Positions 13,366 through 25,586 of a stretch of DNA of 64,000 nt are shown piece after piece. The translations under genes were made by a program, and so were the position numbers. The stretch is taken from contig OZ316892.1 in NCBI GenBank assembly GCA_973895155.1, positions 17,484,001 through 17,548,000 of the forward strand, in the 5' to 3' direction. The DNA comes from Marsupella aquatica. Lineage: Eukaryota > Marchantiophyta. Within the stretch, counting starts at the first letter, position 1. Each line of letters opens with the position of its first letter. The notes under the pieces were generated by a model, which worked only from the letters and a program-made list of their open reading frames with translations, did not search any database and had not been told where the DNA came from.

Positions 13366-15469
13366 TGTAGTGAGGTCTATCACAATTGCACTGGTGTAGA
13401 AACCGATAGAACAACCGCGCGCTGAGCTTGATTTCAAGCCCCAGCATTCAAATGATCAGGTTCTCCGTATAAAACGCGTCACAGCGTTCAGAAAGAAGTC
13501 GACCGTCACAAGCGAAGGCCACCTTGCATGTTCAAAAGCTGGGACGTGGCCTTCTCTTCAATTTCAGCAGCTTCTACGCGGCGTGAGGAAGAGAAGGTGC
13601 TCGACATTCACAATACAACTGCGACGTCCAAGAATACAGTTGGGGATCAATATTGATGCCAAGATGTAAAAGACCTTCAAAGAATTCTTGATTCCCGGTC
13701 GCACGAGTTTCCAACACTAGTTCGGGCTGAGAATGACACTTCCATTGCGCGAGACTCACTAAGCTGATACTAATCGAACACCTGAAAACCACACCGGTCC
13801 ACGCATATTCTTGTTCCTACTCCCTCTATCTGCTATTTGTAGAAAGCTGGAACTACAGATAAGTTGGGCAACACAAAGCCAATGCAGCTCAAACCTGCAA
13901 AGAGTACAAAAATTGAAATGGTATCTAAGTATCGTCGCAGCTCCATGCAGACGGTGACATCAAATTTCTCAACTTCTCTTGACAATGTCACGACTCCTGC
14001 CGCCCCTTGCGGTCGTTGCAACCCCGGCCTCAATTTGCTCACAGGTGCAAGGCGAACACCTTCTTTTCAATCCGCTATGCGGAAACCGTCCCACACACCA
14101 CCTGCTTGAACCTCCCTCGAAGCTCCTGGCGCTCGCACATTATCGGGTATTCACTATATGTTGCCTTAAATCGTTTCACTTCCAGCCAACAAGCGAACCA
14201 CATTACATATACATCTGTGACACTCATTCTGCCACACACATCTCTCCTGCAATCTCCGTCCCATAGCTCGCACGGTTCCCGCCTAGCACCCAGAAGCCAC
14301 TCTTTGTGAGAATCACTTAGCTGACCTTTCTTCGGACATCCATCCTGTCAGCTGCCTAGACCTGCATGAAGCCACAGCTCTTACAGTGCAACGGAGCAAT
14401 CCTCGACATTGTGGTGTAGCAAGTAGCCAGCCCCTTCCTCTCACCAATCAACTATACCGCAATGCACCACGCAGGAGTACACTGTCACACAATGCGGCCA
14501 CTGCTCGGGCTACACGATCGACAGACAGCGATGGATTCATCCATCCAACCTTTCACGAAACCTTAAAACCCCGCTCTTGTTCACTTCTCTCTCCTCCCTA
14601 CCTCCTTCCCTTCGGAGGACACAGACATATGTAGAAATGAATGAACAACAAGAATCAGGAGGTCTGTGTCCAATGCGGCAACGCCACTGTCGAGGAAGCT
14701 ATATCCAACACGGTCATAAATCCGTCGTACAGCTCGGCTCGCTCGCTCGCGTTAACGCTCGCTTCTGCCACACTACCACTCCCGTCTCCCTCGTCAGTTT
14801 TCTTCCACAGCCCATCACGAAATATAATCACAACGAGGAAGACCAACCGGTTATCGCAGAGCAGGCCCTAATGCGGTGCTGCCATAGTCATTCATGCCCA
14901 CGCTGCGAGGCGGTGTTCTCTGCACTCTGCTGCGAGCATCTCTGCGGCAGCGGTACGACGATGTGATTTGCGAAGCTGACGGACTGACAGCCCTCCGCAT
15001 TTCATGTGCGATGATACTGCATTGCATTGCGGTCGCGCATCGAGACTGTTCTCATCCTGCAGAAGAAAATGGAGGCTGGGTGCCTGGGTCTGCAGAAGAC
15101 ACGAACGAAGCTTTTCCCACTTTCCGACTTTCCCTCCCTTCCCTCCCTCTCTCCCCTCCCTCTCGCTCTCTTTCCTCGTGCATGGATGAGACGCATCATT
15201 CTCGTCGGTATTGAGCAAACAGTACTCCTCACTACTCCATTAACGCACTGTAGCTGCTGCTGCAGCTTTTGTGCCCGCCTAATCTGGACAGTCAGTCGTG
15301 TGGGCCCTAATTTAATGAAATCAAAGTCTCAAAGTCTCAAAGTCTCAAACCCTCCTCCTCCCGCCCGCTCGACACGTCCCAAAATAAATCCCTCCTGAAA
15401 TGAAATGCTGCTTTTTTTTAAGAGGTTTTTGAAGAGGGAAACGCCCTAGAAATGTGTGCTACGTCCCAA
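13366..15469 (-). promoter_or_regulatory. Upstream and probable 5' UTR region of the DHHC gene
   Basis: The plus strand becomes CT-rich from about 14.3 kb to 15.37 kb (for example TCCCTCCCTTCCCTCCCTCT near 15131). The transcript strand is therefore GA-rich there, which suggests a distant transcription start and a leader intron. Overlapping open frames occur on both strands, but none resembles a known protein. A triple AAAGTCTC run lies near 15323-15348. Confidence 0.3.
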
Positions 15470-15699
15470 ACAACGAGGGCTTTAGACCAAAATTTGAGAG
15501 GTTGTTGTAGCCATAAGTAGCCCAATGCTTTGGGGGTTGCAAAAGAATATGTGGAAGAGAGTGAGAGATATCAATGAAAGACACGAGGAAAATTGTTCTT
15601 AAGGGAGGTTATGTGTCATTGTGATCTTATACAAACATTGACATTGGGCTCGTTGTGGCTATAACAACCTCTCAAAATTTGGGCTGAAGCCCTCGTTGT
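15470..15699. repeat. Imperfect inverted repeat (58-nt arms, 114-nt loop)
   Basis: The left arm, 15470-15527, starts ACAACGAGGGCTTTAGACC. The right arm, 15642-15699, is its reverse complement, with about 6-7 mismatches in 58 positions. The pair could be a small foldback or MITE-like element, or the stem of a hairpin RNA. No open frame is present. Confidence 0.75.
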
Positions 15700-18600
15700 G
15701 TGAGTGAAACCATAGATCATTATTTCTGATAACACTAAATTTTGATATTTAGACCTTGTTATATGTAGACTATGTTTGTGGATAGGGAAATATACAGCTT
15801 AGAGGCATTGTTAGAATTGGGCCCTCAAACAAATGCTTGTAACTAGGACTATTCTTACCCGTAAACTTGGGTGAGTTTTGGAAAGAAACAAGAAAAATTA
15901 ATATCCTCTAAGTTATGATCATGCAATAGTCTGTCACGAAATAAAAAGTCGTTGAAGCAGGCATGGTTGAGTGGTAACTTGCTTGAGTACTTACTCATAG
16001 GTCTTGGGAACAAAAGTTGTAACTGGCTGATGTTGCCTCCCTTTCCGTGGAGCACCAAGTGTTCTTCCTTTTACTTGTCTGGCTACTTCTTTCTGATGTG
16101 CAGTTATCCCCACACCCCAAATTTCAAGTGAATGAGTAAAAATCCCCAAAATGCCCTTGCACTACCTTCCTAAGGTATTCTCTTCCATAAAGGGCAGAAA
16201 ATACCAATAGAGAATTCTTGAAGGGAATTAAATTTAAGAAGCAGGCTCCATCTGAAATCTTTTTGCACCTTCTTGGCTGGAGTATTGATTTAGAGAAGTC
16301 AAACTAGTCTTAATGACCATCCTGTGTAATTCACCCTGAGCTAATGGCTTTTCGGCGTGCCACTGAGTAGAGCTATAGCCTCTAGGTTTTGTGTTTTGTC
16401 TTCCCCCATTATTTGGTCTCCTGTCTTTGGGAGCGGGTCTCCCGGATGGGCCACTTTGGTTTTTGGCAATGTGATGTGAAAGGTTGCTACCCCTTTAGGT
16501 ATAAAGCATTTGAGTCAAACAAAAGAAACAAAAGAAACTTTTGGCCAAGCGGTAACTTGTGCAACTACCTCGTTTTTTAATTTTTTATTCGGTAGGCACG
16601 TTGTTTTGTTTGTGTGAGAGAGAAAACGAATGCCCTGGCCAGCTGGTCTGGCAAAGCATTGACATTTTGGCGAGCCTAAAAGTGAAAAAGTGTAAAATTA
16701 TTATGGCGAGTGCAAAACTCCCAATGATTTTATGTAAAATATTATTACTATTATTAGAGATTTAAACACAGCGAAGCTCTATTGGCCATCATGTTTGACA
16801 AGATGCCAACAAAAGACTTGATGGCCTGATGGGGCCTTTAGAGAAAACAAACCCCTACAAAGGCCCCTTTTAATGGACTGGAATTTTTTGGGCCCCAGGC
16901 CCTTACATTCCCTGCGACTGAGTACCACTAACCTTAAAGTGCTTCGCATTTAACCTGCGTGGTACCTTTGCAGCCCCCCTCTTTCTCCCTGCCGGCCTAG
17001 TTCTCAAGTTTTTTTTTCCCATTATGGCGAAAGTGGAGAATGTTACCCGGTGTGAAGCAAAAGATACTAATAACATTCCTTATATATTTTCCTAGATAAA
17101 GTAAGATTCCAATAACATTCCTTACATATTTTCCTAGATAAAGTTGAAAGAGAATCAAAATTTATAAATGAGGGAAAAACAAAGTACAATGAAATGAAAG
17201 AAAAAGAATTTCAAAGAGTACAAACACCTGACCAGAAAAAAGAAAAGCAAATGTAAACCTAAAAAATGATGAATAAAAGAAAAAAGTGTCAAACACTACA
17301 TGAGTGCAAAATCAATGACTAATATCTACATTGGAATATGTGACACGAGCTAATGGGTCACATCCAATGTCCTAACCAAATCAACAAGTGGAACAAGATG
17401 TACTCTAGGGGGGCTAGCGTCTTTGGGGGGGGCACAATGGCGCCCACAATGAGGGATTGACGATAAATGGCTCAAGCCTTGGCACGCTATGAGACCATTG
17501 AAATACACTGACAAAAGTGAGTGATCAAAATGAATAGTGGGGGGCTATGAGACCATTGAAATACACTGACAAAAGGGTGTGATCAAAATGGATAGTGGGG
17601 GTCCGGAAGAACCCATCCATCCGTGAATATCATGAGCAACCTATCCAAGAAGCCCATCAAACTGATGATGAAGATGCCCAAAGATCTCAATAGTGAAGGG
17701 AAAAAAAATATCAGATAAAGTTTTGACTGTTTGATCTTCCTAGCTTTAAGGAGAACCATCAGATTCCGGTATCTTTGGCTAGTTGCAAAAGTGGACAATG
17801 AAGACAAAAATCATTAGCTATGTTTTGCCAAAAATGATGAATAAACTTTAGTGATGTGGAATTAGCTTGTACATACGCCTGGGGTGTTTGTGCTAGGGCT
17901 CCCTATTTTGGGCGTCATGAAAGTCAAATACAAACTTACACATTTCCAAACACTGATAAGAGAGGCCACATGGAGATTAGATTACTATCACTCAAAGTTA
18001 AGTTCTCCTTCTAGGGGCAACATATCAACCCTATCCCATGTGAAAAAAAGGAAAATTGCACATGCTAGGAGAAAAATCAACTTTGTTTTGTGCAGATTAT
18101 CATTCAATATCAGTTTGTTATTGTTTTTGTTTGGAAAACATTACTTTTGTCATCTGGATTGTTCTAGTAATAACAAGTTGAGAGAAACAAAATTCCCATC
18201 AATCTTCTGGTAATAGGAAATGGAAACAATTCAAAAAACCCATGAGTGCATAATTATCAGCAATGTTGAAGATAGATGCTATATAGAGCAACCCTCATGG
18301 AAAGAGAAACAATTGAATGCATAATTGCACTAACCAGTAAAATGCACACTAGTTTTCCTTTCATCGTGCATCTTACTTATAAAGCGTCAACTACAAGCTA
18401 GAGTTGAGGCCTAGGCTTCTAGAGTGAAACCTCTATACAGTAATTTTTGGGCTCATCATGTGGATGAGAAAACTCATAACTATGATGTATGTCAAGTGAT
18501 AATCATGCATGATTTTTGTCATGACTTTTATTTACATTAAAAAATGGGCTCCATGGCCCCACCATCACATATGCGCATAGAAAAGAGTATGACATGTTAT

Positions 18601-20040
18601 GCATAATTATTAAAATGATAACATGCATGATGGTTTTTTTATCATTTCATTAACCTTCAAACATTGTGAATAAGGAATACATTTTGGTGACATTTTTATT
18701 GTCTTCCTTGCTATTCATGTTCAAAGAACAGGTAGTCGGGGCTAGTGTTTAAAAATATGTATGAAAGACATTTAGAAGTAGAATAGAAGAGATTGCCAAT
18801 TATTTAGCTAGAATGAATAGAAATATATGTATGAAATACATTTAGAAGTAGAATAGAAGAGATGTCAATTATTTAACTAGAATGAATGGACCCCTTAAGC
18901 GTAAACTTCATAAAGTTTAGATTTATCCAATATGAAGAGATTTCCCTAGACACCCTTCAACATCATGACACAAAAAGTATGAACTTAAGGTTGCACACTC
19001 TCCCAAACCAAAGAGTTCTCAATGTTACCCTATTCTACTAAAATGCTAAACTCAAGGCTACACTAAATCTTAAAAAAAACCTTAGTTACATCTCACAAGT
19101 CAACTAAATCCTATAACCTAGGAAACCATTTCTAGAAAAAATGCAAACAAAGTAAATAGAAGAGCATTATTTGTCAATAATCTGTTTTCTTCGCCATAAC
19201 CTCAACCTAACCTCAAAAATCAAACTGGAAACCTACACTTAGCTTAACCAAAAGCCCTCTAAAACCCATCAAAGCAACATTTTCCTTGAAACACTATTAC
19301 AATATAGCATGTTCAGCCTGGCATATTCAGTCTGGAACATGCTTCAGCCTTTGTCTTGTAGTATGTAAATGACTATGGCACAGTATTTGATAGGATTGAG
19401 TGGGAAAAATACAACACATGCCAAATAAAAGTATGTTACATGATGACCAGGAAAGTTACAAGTGCACAAGTCTTGGAAACTAGTGCAGATTCTCACTTGC
19501 TTTAATGACACTCAAATCAATCAAAAGTTGTGCAAATAAGGTACAAAAGATACTCCCTTGCAAGAGTAATGACAAGGAAAACCATAAGCTTAGCAATTAG
19601 AAGTTTGAGGAGGACTTAAAGGGAGGAGTCCATACCTCAAAGTATCAATTCTCTCTCATTCACTAGAATTGGCAGAAATTCCATAAAATCTGTTAAAGGG
19701 GGTGAATGCACTATATTGAAAACTAAATGGAGTGGGAAACGAGAGCCCTAGCATAGGAAGATAAAAAAAAACTCTTAGAGAGGTGCAAGACTAATCTAAA
19801 GTCTGAATTATACAAGTACTTCACCTTGTTACGACACATTAAAGTAAAAACATTTAGAGCCTTGTTAAGACACATTACTCTAAAAACTCTTGAAAGAGGT
19901 GCAAGACTAATCTAAAGTCTAAATTATACAAGTACAGCACCTTGTTAACATACATACATTCAAGTAAAAATCTATGACAAAGAAAAAACATTGAAAAGTG
20001 GATTGACCATATAGAAGTGTCAATAACTTAAGGGGCTTGC
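15700..20040. other. AT-rich spacer with several two-copy direct duplications
   Basis: Direct duplications visible by eye: about 42 bp at 17069-17145 (AACATTCCTTATATATTTTC), about 58 bp at 17486-17600 (GCTATGAGACCATTGAAATA), about 70 bp at 18755-18893 (GAAGTAGAATAGAAGAGAT), and about 116 bp at 19781-19965 (AGGTGCAAGACTAATCTAAA). No splice-consistent gene was recognised. Short open frames have no recognisable motif. Confidence 0.55.
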
Positions 20041-21740
20041 CGGCTAGGATTGATTCTAGCTCCTTCATCTTCTGTGTGTTACGGTACTGGAGGCCAAAAA
20101 GAGCCTAAGCGTCCTTGTAAACTCCTTGCAGCACCAGAAGAATCTGTGATGACCAATCTACTTGAAACTATTACCATCAACTACTCTATGTGTAACCTTA
20201 GTGGGGCAATTCCTTCCTGTCACCACAACATGCACTCGCCATGGTGTGTTGAGCATCACTCCAACATCACCATGAGAGAAATTCAGAGCACACTCTAGAG
20301 TGTCTAATTGCAAACCCGAATCACTCCTGTAAAGTCAAGCGTTCACACAAAGCTAACATGACGCATACACAAGCAACTTGTGTGAGAGTATCCAACAACA
20401 AGAAATTGATTTACCATATATAATTCTCCATATTACAAGCAATTTCACACAGGAAATTTATTGTCACAAAGTTAACTTAGAGCCTTCAAAATAGGCCACA
20501 CAAGAATCCATCGCAAACTGGTCCAAGCGAAGCATCTCGATTGATTCAGAAGTGCATTAATCTCTAGGCATTCATTCCTTGGACACCAAATATGAAACAT
20601 AATGTGTATACACAACACCATTTAAGAACTACATAGTTAAACATGTGGGGAAGGAATAACAATGGAATTGGTGACCTGTCGCTTGTAGTTATGCACCAGA
20701 ACGGCCACTCCAAATTCAACCGCTTGCAAACTACTCCTCACATACGAGCAAGTTGACCCGCCCACTCCTGCTCTGCGACCTCGAGTGAGCCCTTCACGCC
20801 AGCAACGCTTTGCTACGCTGAGACTGAATTTGGATTTGCCAACATTCACCTCGGTTTCCCTCATGGAAATGCAGCAAAAGTCCTCCACAATATCGATGTG
20901 CAAATTGGCAACTTCCGTGATTGTTTCCTTCACAGAAACAACAGACGTCGGTGTAGGAATGCAGTCGTGCACGCCCCTGTAGAGTTCCACAAATCAATTT
21001 GGCCCTTCACAAAATAGCATGGTATCAAATCTGGGAACATTTGTACTTTGAAGGAACAATTTCCTTCACGAAAAACAGTAGACATCGATCAGACCTTCAT
21101 GAACATTCCAACATTTTTTTCTTGATGTGAGTTTATTTCACATGATATCATCTCCAACGGTTTTCAGGTTGGATATCTCTATGGGTAAATTTACACTCAT
21201 GGCTTGGGGGATAGGGCAACAACTAACCGCAATCCAGGTTTGGAGACCCCACCAGTCCCCCCTTTTTCTTATCTCTATAAGTTAATCCAGGCTTGACTTA
21301 GACCTTGGGGGCATGCTAACCCGTGCAGTGAAGGTCACATTCAGGAAGGGTTGCCACATTGTGCTCAAAATGTTGGAACCATAGAAAAACATCACACAGA
21401 TTTCATACATCCCTACCAATCAGGTTGTAGTGCCAAGTCTGGTTACAATTTGTGTCTTTTGTCCATCTATGCACATGCCTGTTCAGTGTTGCAGTATGAG
21501 GGTTGGCATAGTGGGTGAAGTGGCCGGCTGCCACGTAGTAGAAAAAGTGCCGGCAAACGCAAATGGATTGGGTGTTTTTAAAAAATGGAGATACAGGCAA
21601 ATGTTGGGATGAGGCATTTCATCTCCTTGCCAATATCCCCTTCTGTAGTTTACTCTTTGTATTACTATGGATGGTTATGAGCCATAACCCTCTTCCATGC
21701 CTAGCCTGGGTGGCCTGAGGGTTTAGAGATGGCCATAACC
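20041..21740. other. Spacer with unrecognised short open frames
   Basis: Open frames at 20050-20298 (+) and 20637-20990 (-) are longer than neighbouring noise and have less biased composition. Neither has a domain, signal or family match I recognise. They may be worn gene or transposon fragments. I see nothing else to support a gene. Confidence 0.3.
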
Positions 21741-22554
21741 CCTTGGGGCCACTCATGGGTTACACAAATATCCTCTCAAAGGGTTGGGGGCAAAATACAC
21801 CCAATCTTACTACTAATTCGCAAAGGGACCATGCTTCTAGAGTGAAGCCTCTAGACCATAACTCTAGGGCCCCATCAAATGTTTGTCATGGAGAGCAAAA
21901 TAGGATGTATGGCATGTCAAAATGACCATGCATGTTCATTGTTGTTATCAGTCTAATATCATTCAAACTAGTGTCCCCTAAAAGGCCTAAAAGGGCTGGG
22001 GGCAAAATACACCTCACACCAATATTTCCTAAAAGGGTTTGGGGCAAAATAATGCCACTGGTGGAGACTCTCTAAACCCAGACTCCCCTACAGACAGTAG
22101 TATTTAAAAAACAGGAGAAGTGAAAACCTCTTGTGCTGAGTTTTGTGAGTGCGCACACCCCTCCAAGCCTCAAACATTTTCCAGTCACAAGGTTACAACT
22201 TAGTGGCCCTATGCCTAGATGACATTATCTATACATACCCCTTGGGAGCCATGGGTTACACAAATATCCCCTAAAAGGATTTGAGGACTGAATACACCCT
22301 ACACCAATGTCCCCCTTAAAGGTCTAAAAGGGTTGCAGGCAAAATATACCCCACACCAATATTCCCTAAAAAGGTTGGGGGCGATATACACCCCACATCA
22401 ATGTCACCTAAAAGGCCTAAAAAAAGGGTTGGGGGCGATATACACCCTACTTGAATGTCACCTCATAGGCCCAAAAGGCCTAAGAGGGTTGGGGGCGAAA
22501 TTTGCCCCCACACCAATATCCCTCAAAAGGCCCTAAAAGGGTTCGGGGCGAAAA
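21741..22554. repeat. Irregular tandem array of GGGTTGGGGGCAAAATACACC-type units
   Basis: The short cassette (AAAAGGG, TTGGGGGC(A/G)AAATA, CACC, CACACCAATATC, CCTAAAAGGCC) recurs about ten times with variable spacing, for example near 21780, 21995, 22025, 22330, 22373, 22425, 22485 and 22540. The array ends a few hundred bases upstream of the IRX10-type gene. Confidence 0.75.
22058..22174. repeat. Upstream copy of the IRX10 leader-proximal cassette
   Basis: This about 115-bp block matches 22555-22676. Shared blocks include CTACAGACAGTAGTATTT, GAGAAGTGAAAACCT and GTGCTGAGTT, then CACnCCCCTCCA. Both copies directly follow an AAAAGGGTTnGGGGC repeat unit, so the duplicated unit includes array sequence and the sequence just upstream of, or inside, the gene leader. 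Confidence 0.75.
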
Positions 22555-23095
22555 CTGGAGACGCTCTAAACCCAAACTCCGCTACAGACAGTAGTATTTC
22601 AAAAACAAAAACAAGAGAAGTGAAAACCTGTGTGCTGAGTTGTGTGTGCGCCCGCACGCCCCTCCACCGCCAAACCTCGAAGCCCCGCACCATGGAGGGT
22701 TGTACCGATCGATCATCGATGGTACTTGCGATCGCCTTGGCGTGCTTTGCTCCGCCCGCGCTCTGCAGCAGCTGGAGGTCGGAGGAGAGATCGAGGAGCA
22801 GTCCGTTTCGGTTCTTTGGTCTGGGAGGACGAACTCGGGCAGCAGAGACATGCGCGTTTAGATTGGTGAAAAGAACGGAAAGAAATTGGATCTCTGCAGA
22901 CTGATGTCGGTGTTGACGAGAAGAGAAGAGAAGAGAAGAGAAGAGAAGAGAAGAGAAGAGAATGTGTGATGGGGAGCAGAAGGAAGAGGAGTGGAGATGG
23001 TCGGCTGAGTGGCGGTGAAAGACGTACTAGAGGAGAATGAGGTGGTGGAGATGATCGTGAGACTGGCAACGATGCCAGCCCTGGGGAGGCGGTCG
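22555..23095 (+). promoter_or_regulatory. IRX10 promoter-proximal region and 5' leader
   Basis: The second copy of the duplicated cassette (22555-22676) is followed by GC-rich sequence and a GA microsatellite with an AGAGA-type period of 5 at 22918-22962. Several upstream ATGs (such as 22692 and 23009) open short frames. The 22692 frame stops at 22904. The 23009 frame is in phase with the chosen start at 23096, so a longer N-terminus cannot be excluded. Confidence 0.4.
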
Positions 23096-25586
23096 ATGGT
23101 TGCGCGCAGACAGGAAATTGGCTTGTGTTGGGTTGTTAGCAGCCTGCTGACTTATCTTCTTGTGAATTCCTTGGTTGTCCTGGGCGAAGAGCAGCATCAG
23201 CGCATTTCTGGTAGGTTTTATGCCCAGAGCGCCTTGAAAGCAAGTGAAGTGTGGTGTGTACTAGCTATCTGTCCGTAGTTTGTTCGCCGGCCAGTGTCCT
23301 AGATACGGAGTTCGGGCTAATTCCGGAATTGAGCTAATTCTGCAATTTAGAGTGGGACTTGCTTGGTCGCCTCCTACGTGATCTAAGAGCACTGGATGAT
23401 TTTATGCTTTTTTGGTTCTCCTCTTGTGATGACCCTGTATCGTTCTTGTTCTTGTGGAGTTCTTGAGCAATGTGATTCGCTTTGTTGGTCAAGGGATATG
23501 TAGTAACCAATCTGACTGCAAGCCCTCGCGGCTATGCTTCGACTGTTTATCATGACCGGTTGACGTAGGATATCGCTAATTAACAGGATTTACCCCATCC
23601 TTATTAAGTTCGAGTTCCACGTCCCCAGAAAATTAAATTTCTCCTCGTTAAATTCGTTTAAGGTGATCGGGAGTACTGCACTTTACACCTGGAGTCACTC
23701 CTGGAGTCATTCACAGAGCTGGCCTCAACTTCTTGCACATTTTGGCCCCTGCACTCGACATACCGTTGTATATTATAAACATGAAAAAGCTATCAGGAGA
23801 GACCTGAGCGTTCGATGGGCAAGGGGTCCATGCCTTGGAATGTTGTTCTAACATACAGCTAATATTTTCCTGAGTTTGAGATGGCCTTGTTGTGAATGAT
23901 TTGTGGCTTCCTGCCTTCTGATGCAATGACGGCATCCCGATTGGTCACCAGTTTGTGCAGATGATGCTCAGACGGTTTTTTTTAAGAATTTAGATCGGAC
24001 TTGACGATTGAACATGCCGCTGCAGGTAGTGCAGGTGATGTACTTGAAGATGATCCCGTAGGAAGGCTGAAGGTGTTTGTCTATGATCTACCGTTCAAAT
24101 ACAACAAGAAAGTGCTGGAGAAGGACTCCAGATGCCTCAGTCACATGTTTGCCACGGAAATCTTCATGCACGACTTTTTACTCACAAGCCCTGTGCGGAC
24201 CTTGAATCCTGATGAGGCTGATTGGTTTTTCACTCCTGTCTACACCACTTGCGACTTGACACCCAACGGCTTGCCTCTGCCATTCAAGTCTCCGCGTATG
24301 ATGCGTAGTGCTATAAAGTATATTTCTACGACGCTGCCATATTGGAATCGCACCGACGGAGCGGACCACTTCTTCGTTGTTCCTCATGACTTTGCGGCTT
24401 GCTTTCACTATCAGGTAACATTTCGTGAGGCTATTAGCCATAGTGGCGTCTTTCAGCAATATCTTCTGCAAGAAATGGACTTCAAGTGCACGTGCGATTG
24501 AGGTCTCACTTCTGTAAGCCGAATTCAGTGGCGAAAAGGTTGAGACGCATATTTTGTTGTTCCACCTGTCGCTCAGTTTAGCCTGTTGCTCTGTAGGAAG
24601 AGAAGGCAATCGAGAGGGGAATTTTGCACTTGTTGTCACGGGCTACTTTGGTCCAGACTTTTGGGCAAAGGTATCACGTATGCCTGAAAGAGGGCTCTAT
24701 AGTCGTGCCACCATATGCCCCTCCATCACAAATGCAGTCACGGTTTATCCCGCCTACCATTCCTCGCTCTGTTTTTGTGTATTTTCGGGGCCTCTTTTAC
24801 GACAAGGGCAATGATCCAGAAGGTGGTTATTATGCGCGGTACGTGGCTGCAACTTGTCACCTTCTATGCGAAGTTGTAAATCTGCACATTGTTTTTCGAG
24901 AATCTGTTGGATTGTGATGACGACAATCTATTTTCTTTCATTGTGTCTGATGTTACTTTTCATGAGAGAAAATTTTCTAAATTCTGGAATTGACATGTGT
25001 CCTCAAGATCGGATCTCATCTCATATATCTGTCGTCTCGCTCTTTGATGCACAGAGGCGCAAGGGCTGCAGTTTGGGAAAACTTTAAGGACAACCCCATG
25101 TTCGATATTTCAACAGAGCATCCTGTCACTTACTACGAGGACATGCAACGCTCCGTTTACTGTCTGTGTCCTTTGGGCTGGGCACCGTGGAGTCCTCGCC
25201 TGGTGGAGGGAGTGATATTTGGTTGCATTCCAGTGATCATCGCAGATGACATCGTGTTGCCGTTTGCCGATGCCATCCCGTGGGAGAAAATTGGGATTTT
25301 TGTCGACGAGAAGGATGTACCTTCGTTGGACAAAATATTATCATCTATATCCCCTGATGAAATTTTGGAGAAGCAGAGGCTTCTAGCAAATCCGGCAATG
25401 AAGCAAGCAATGCTTTTCCCTCAGCCTGCACAGCCGGGAGATGCTTTTCATCAAATTTTGAATGGACTAGCTCGCAAGCTGCCCCATGGAAAGGACGTGT
25501 TCTTGGAACCTGCTCAGCAAATTTTGAATTGGAGCACTGGGCCTCCTGGCGACCTCAAGCAATGGATAGGAGATATAAAACGATGA
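23096..25586 (+). CDS. IRX10: Xylan beta-1,4-xylosyltransferase, IRX10/GUT type (GT47)
   Basis: Golgi exostosin-family glycosyltransferase that extends the xylan backbone of the cell wall. Four exons fit: 23096-23210, 24026-24414, 24597-24838 and 25055-25586. The product is 425 aa; Arabidopsis IRX10 is about 412. The N-terminus has a hydrophobic signal or anchor (about residues 9-30, CWVVSSLLTYLLVNSLVVLG), then QRISGSAGDVLEDDPVGRLK, which matches the IRX10 junction exactly. Later blocks are DEADWFFTPVY, FKSPRMMRSAI, DHFFVVPHDFAACFHYQ, RATLVQTFGQRYHVCL, FVYFRGLFYD, DPEGGYYARGARAAVWE, CPLGWAPWSPRLVEGVIFG, CIPVIIADDIVLPFADAIPW and QPAQPGDAFHQILNGLARKL. These are nearly the family consensus. The start at 23096 gives a normal signal length. 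The first intron is 815 bp. Confidence 0.94.

Noticed and set aside
21741-22554. CRISPR-like or coding interpretation of the GGGTTGGGGGC array
   Set aside because: Units vary in spacing and sequence, have no unique spacers, and the genome is plant nuclear.
22692-22904. ATG frame MEGCTDRSSMVLAIALACFA as the IRX10 signal peptide
   Set aside because: It has no donor of the right phase. The 23096 frame ends QRIS plus G at a good donor and reproduces the family junction RISGSAGD.
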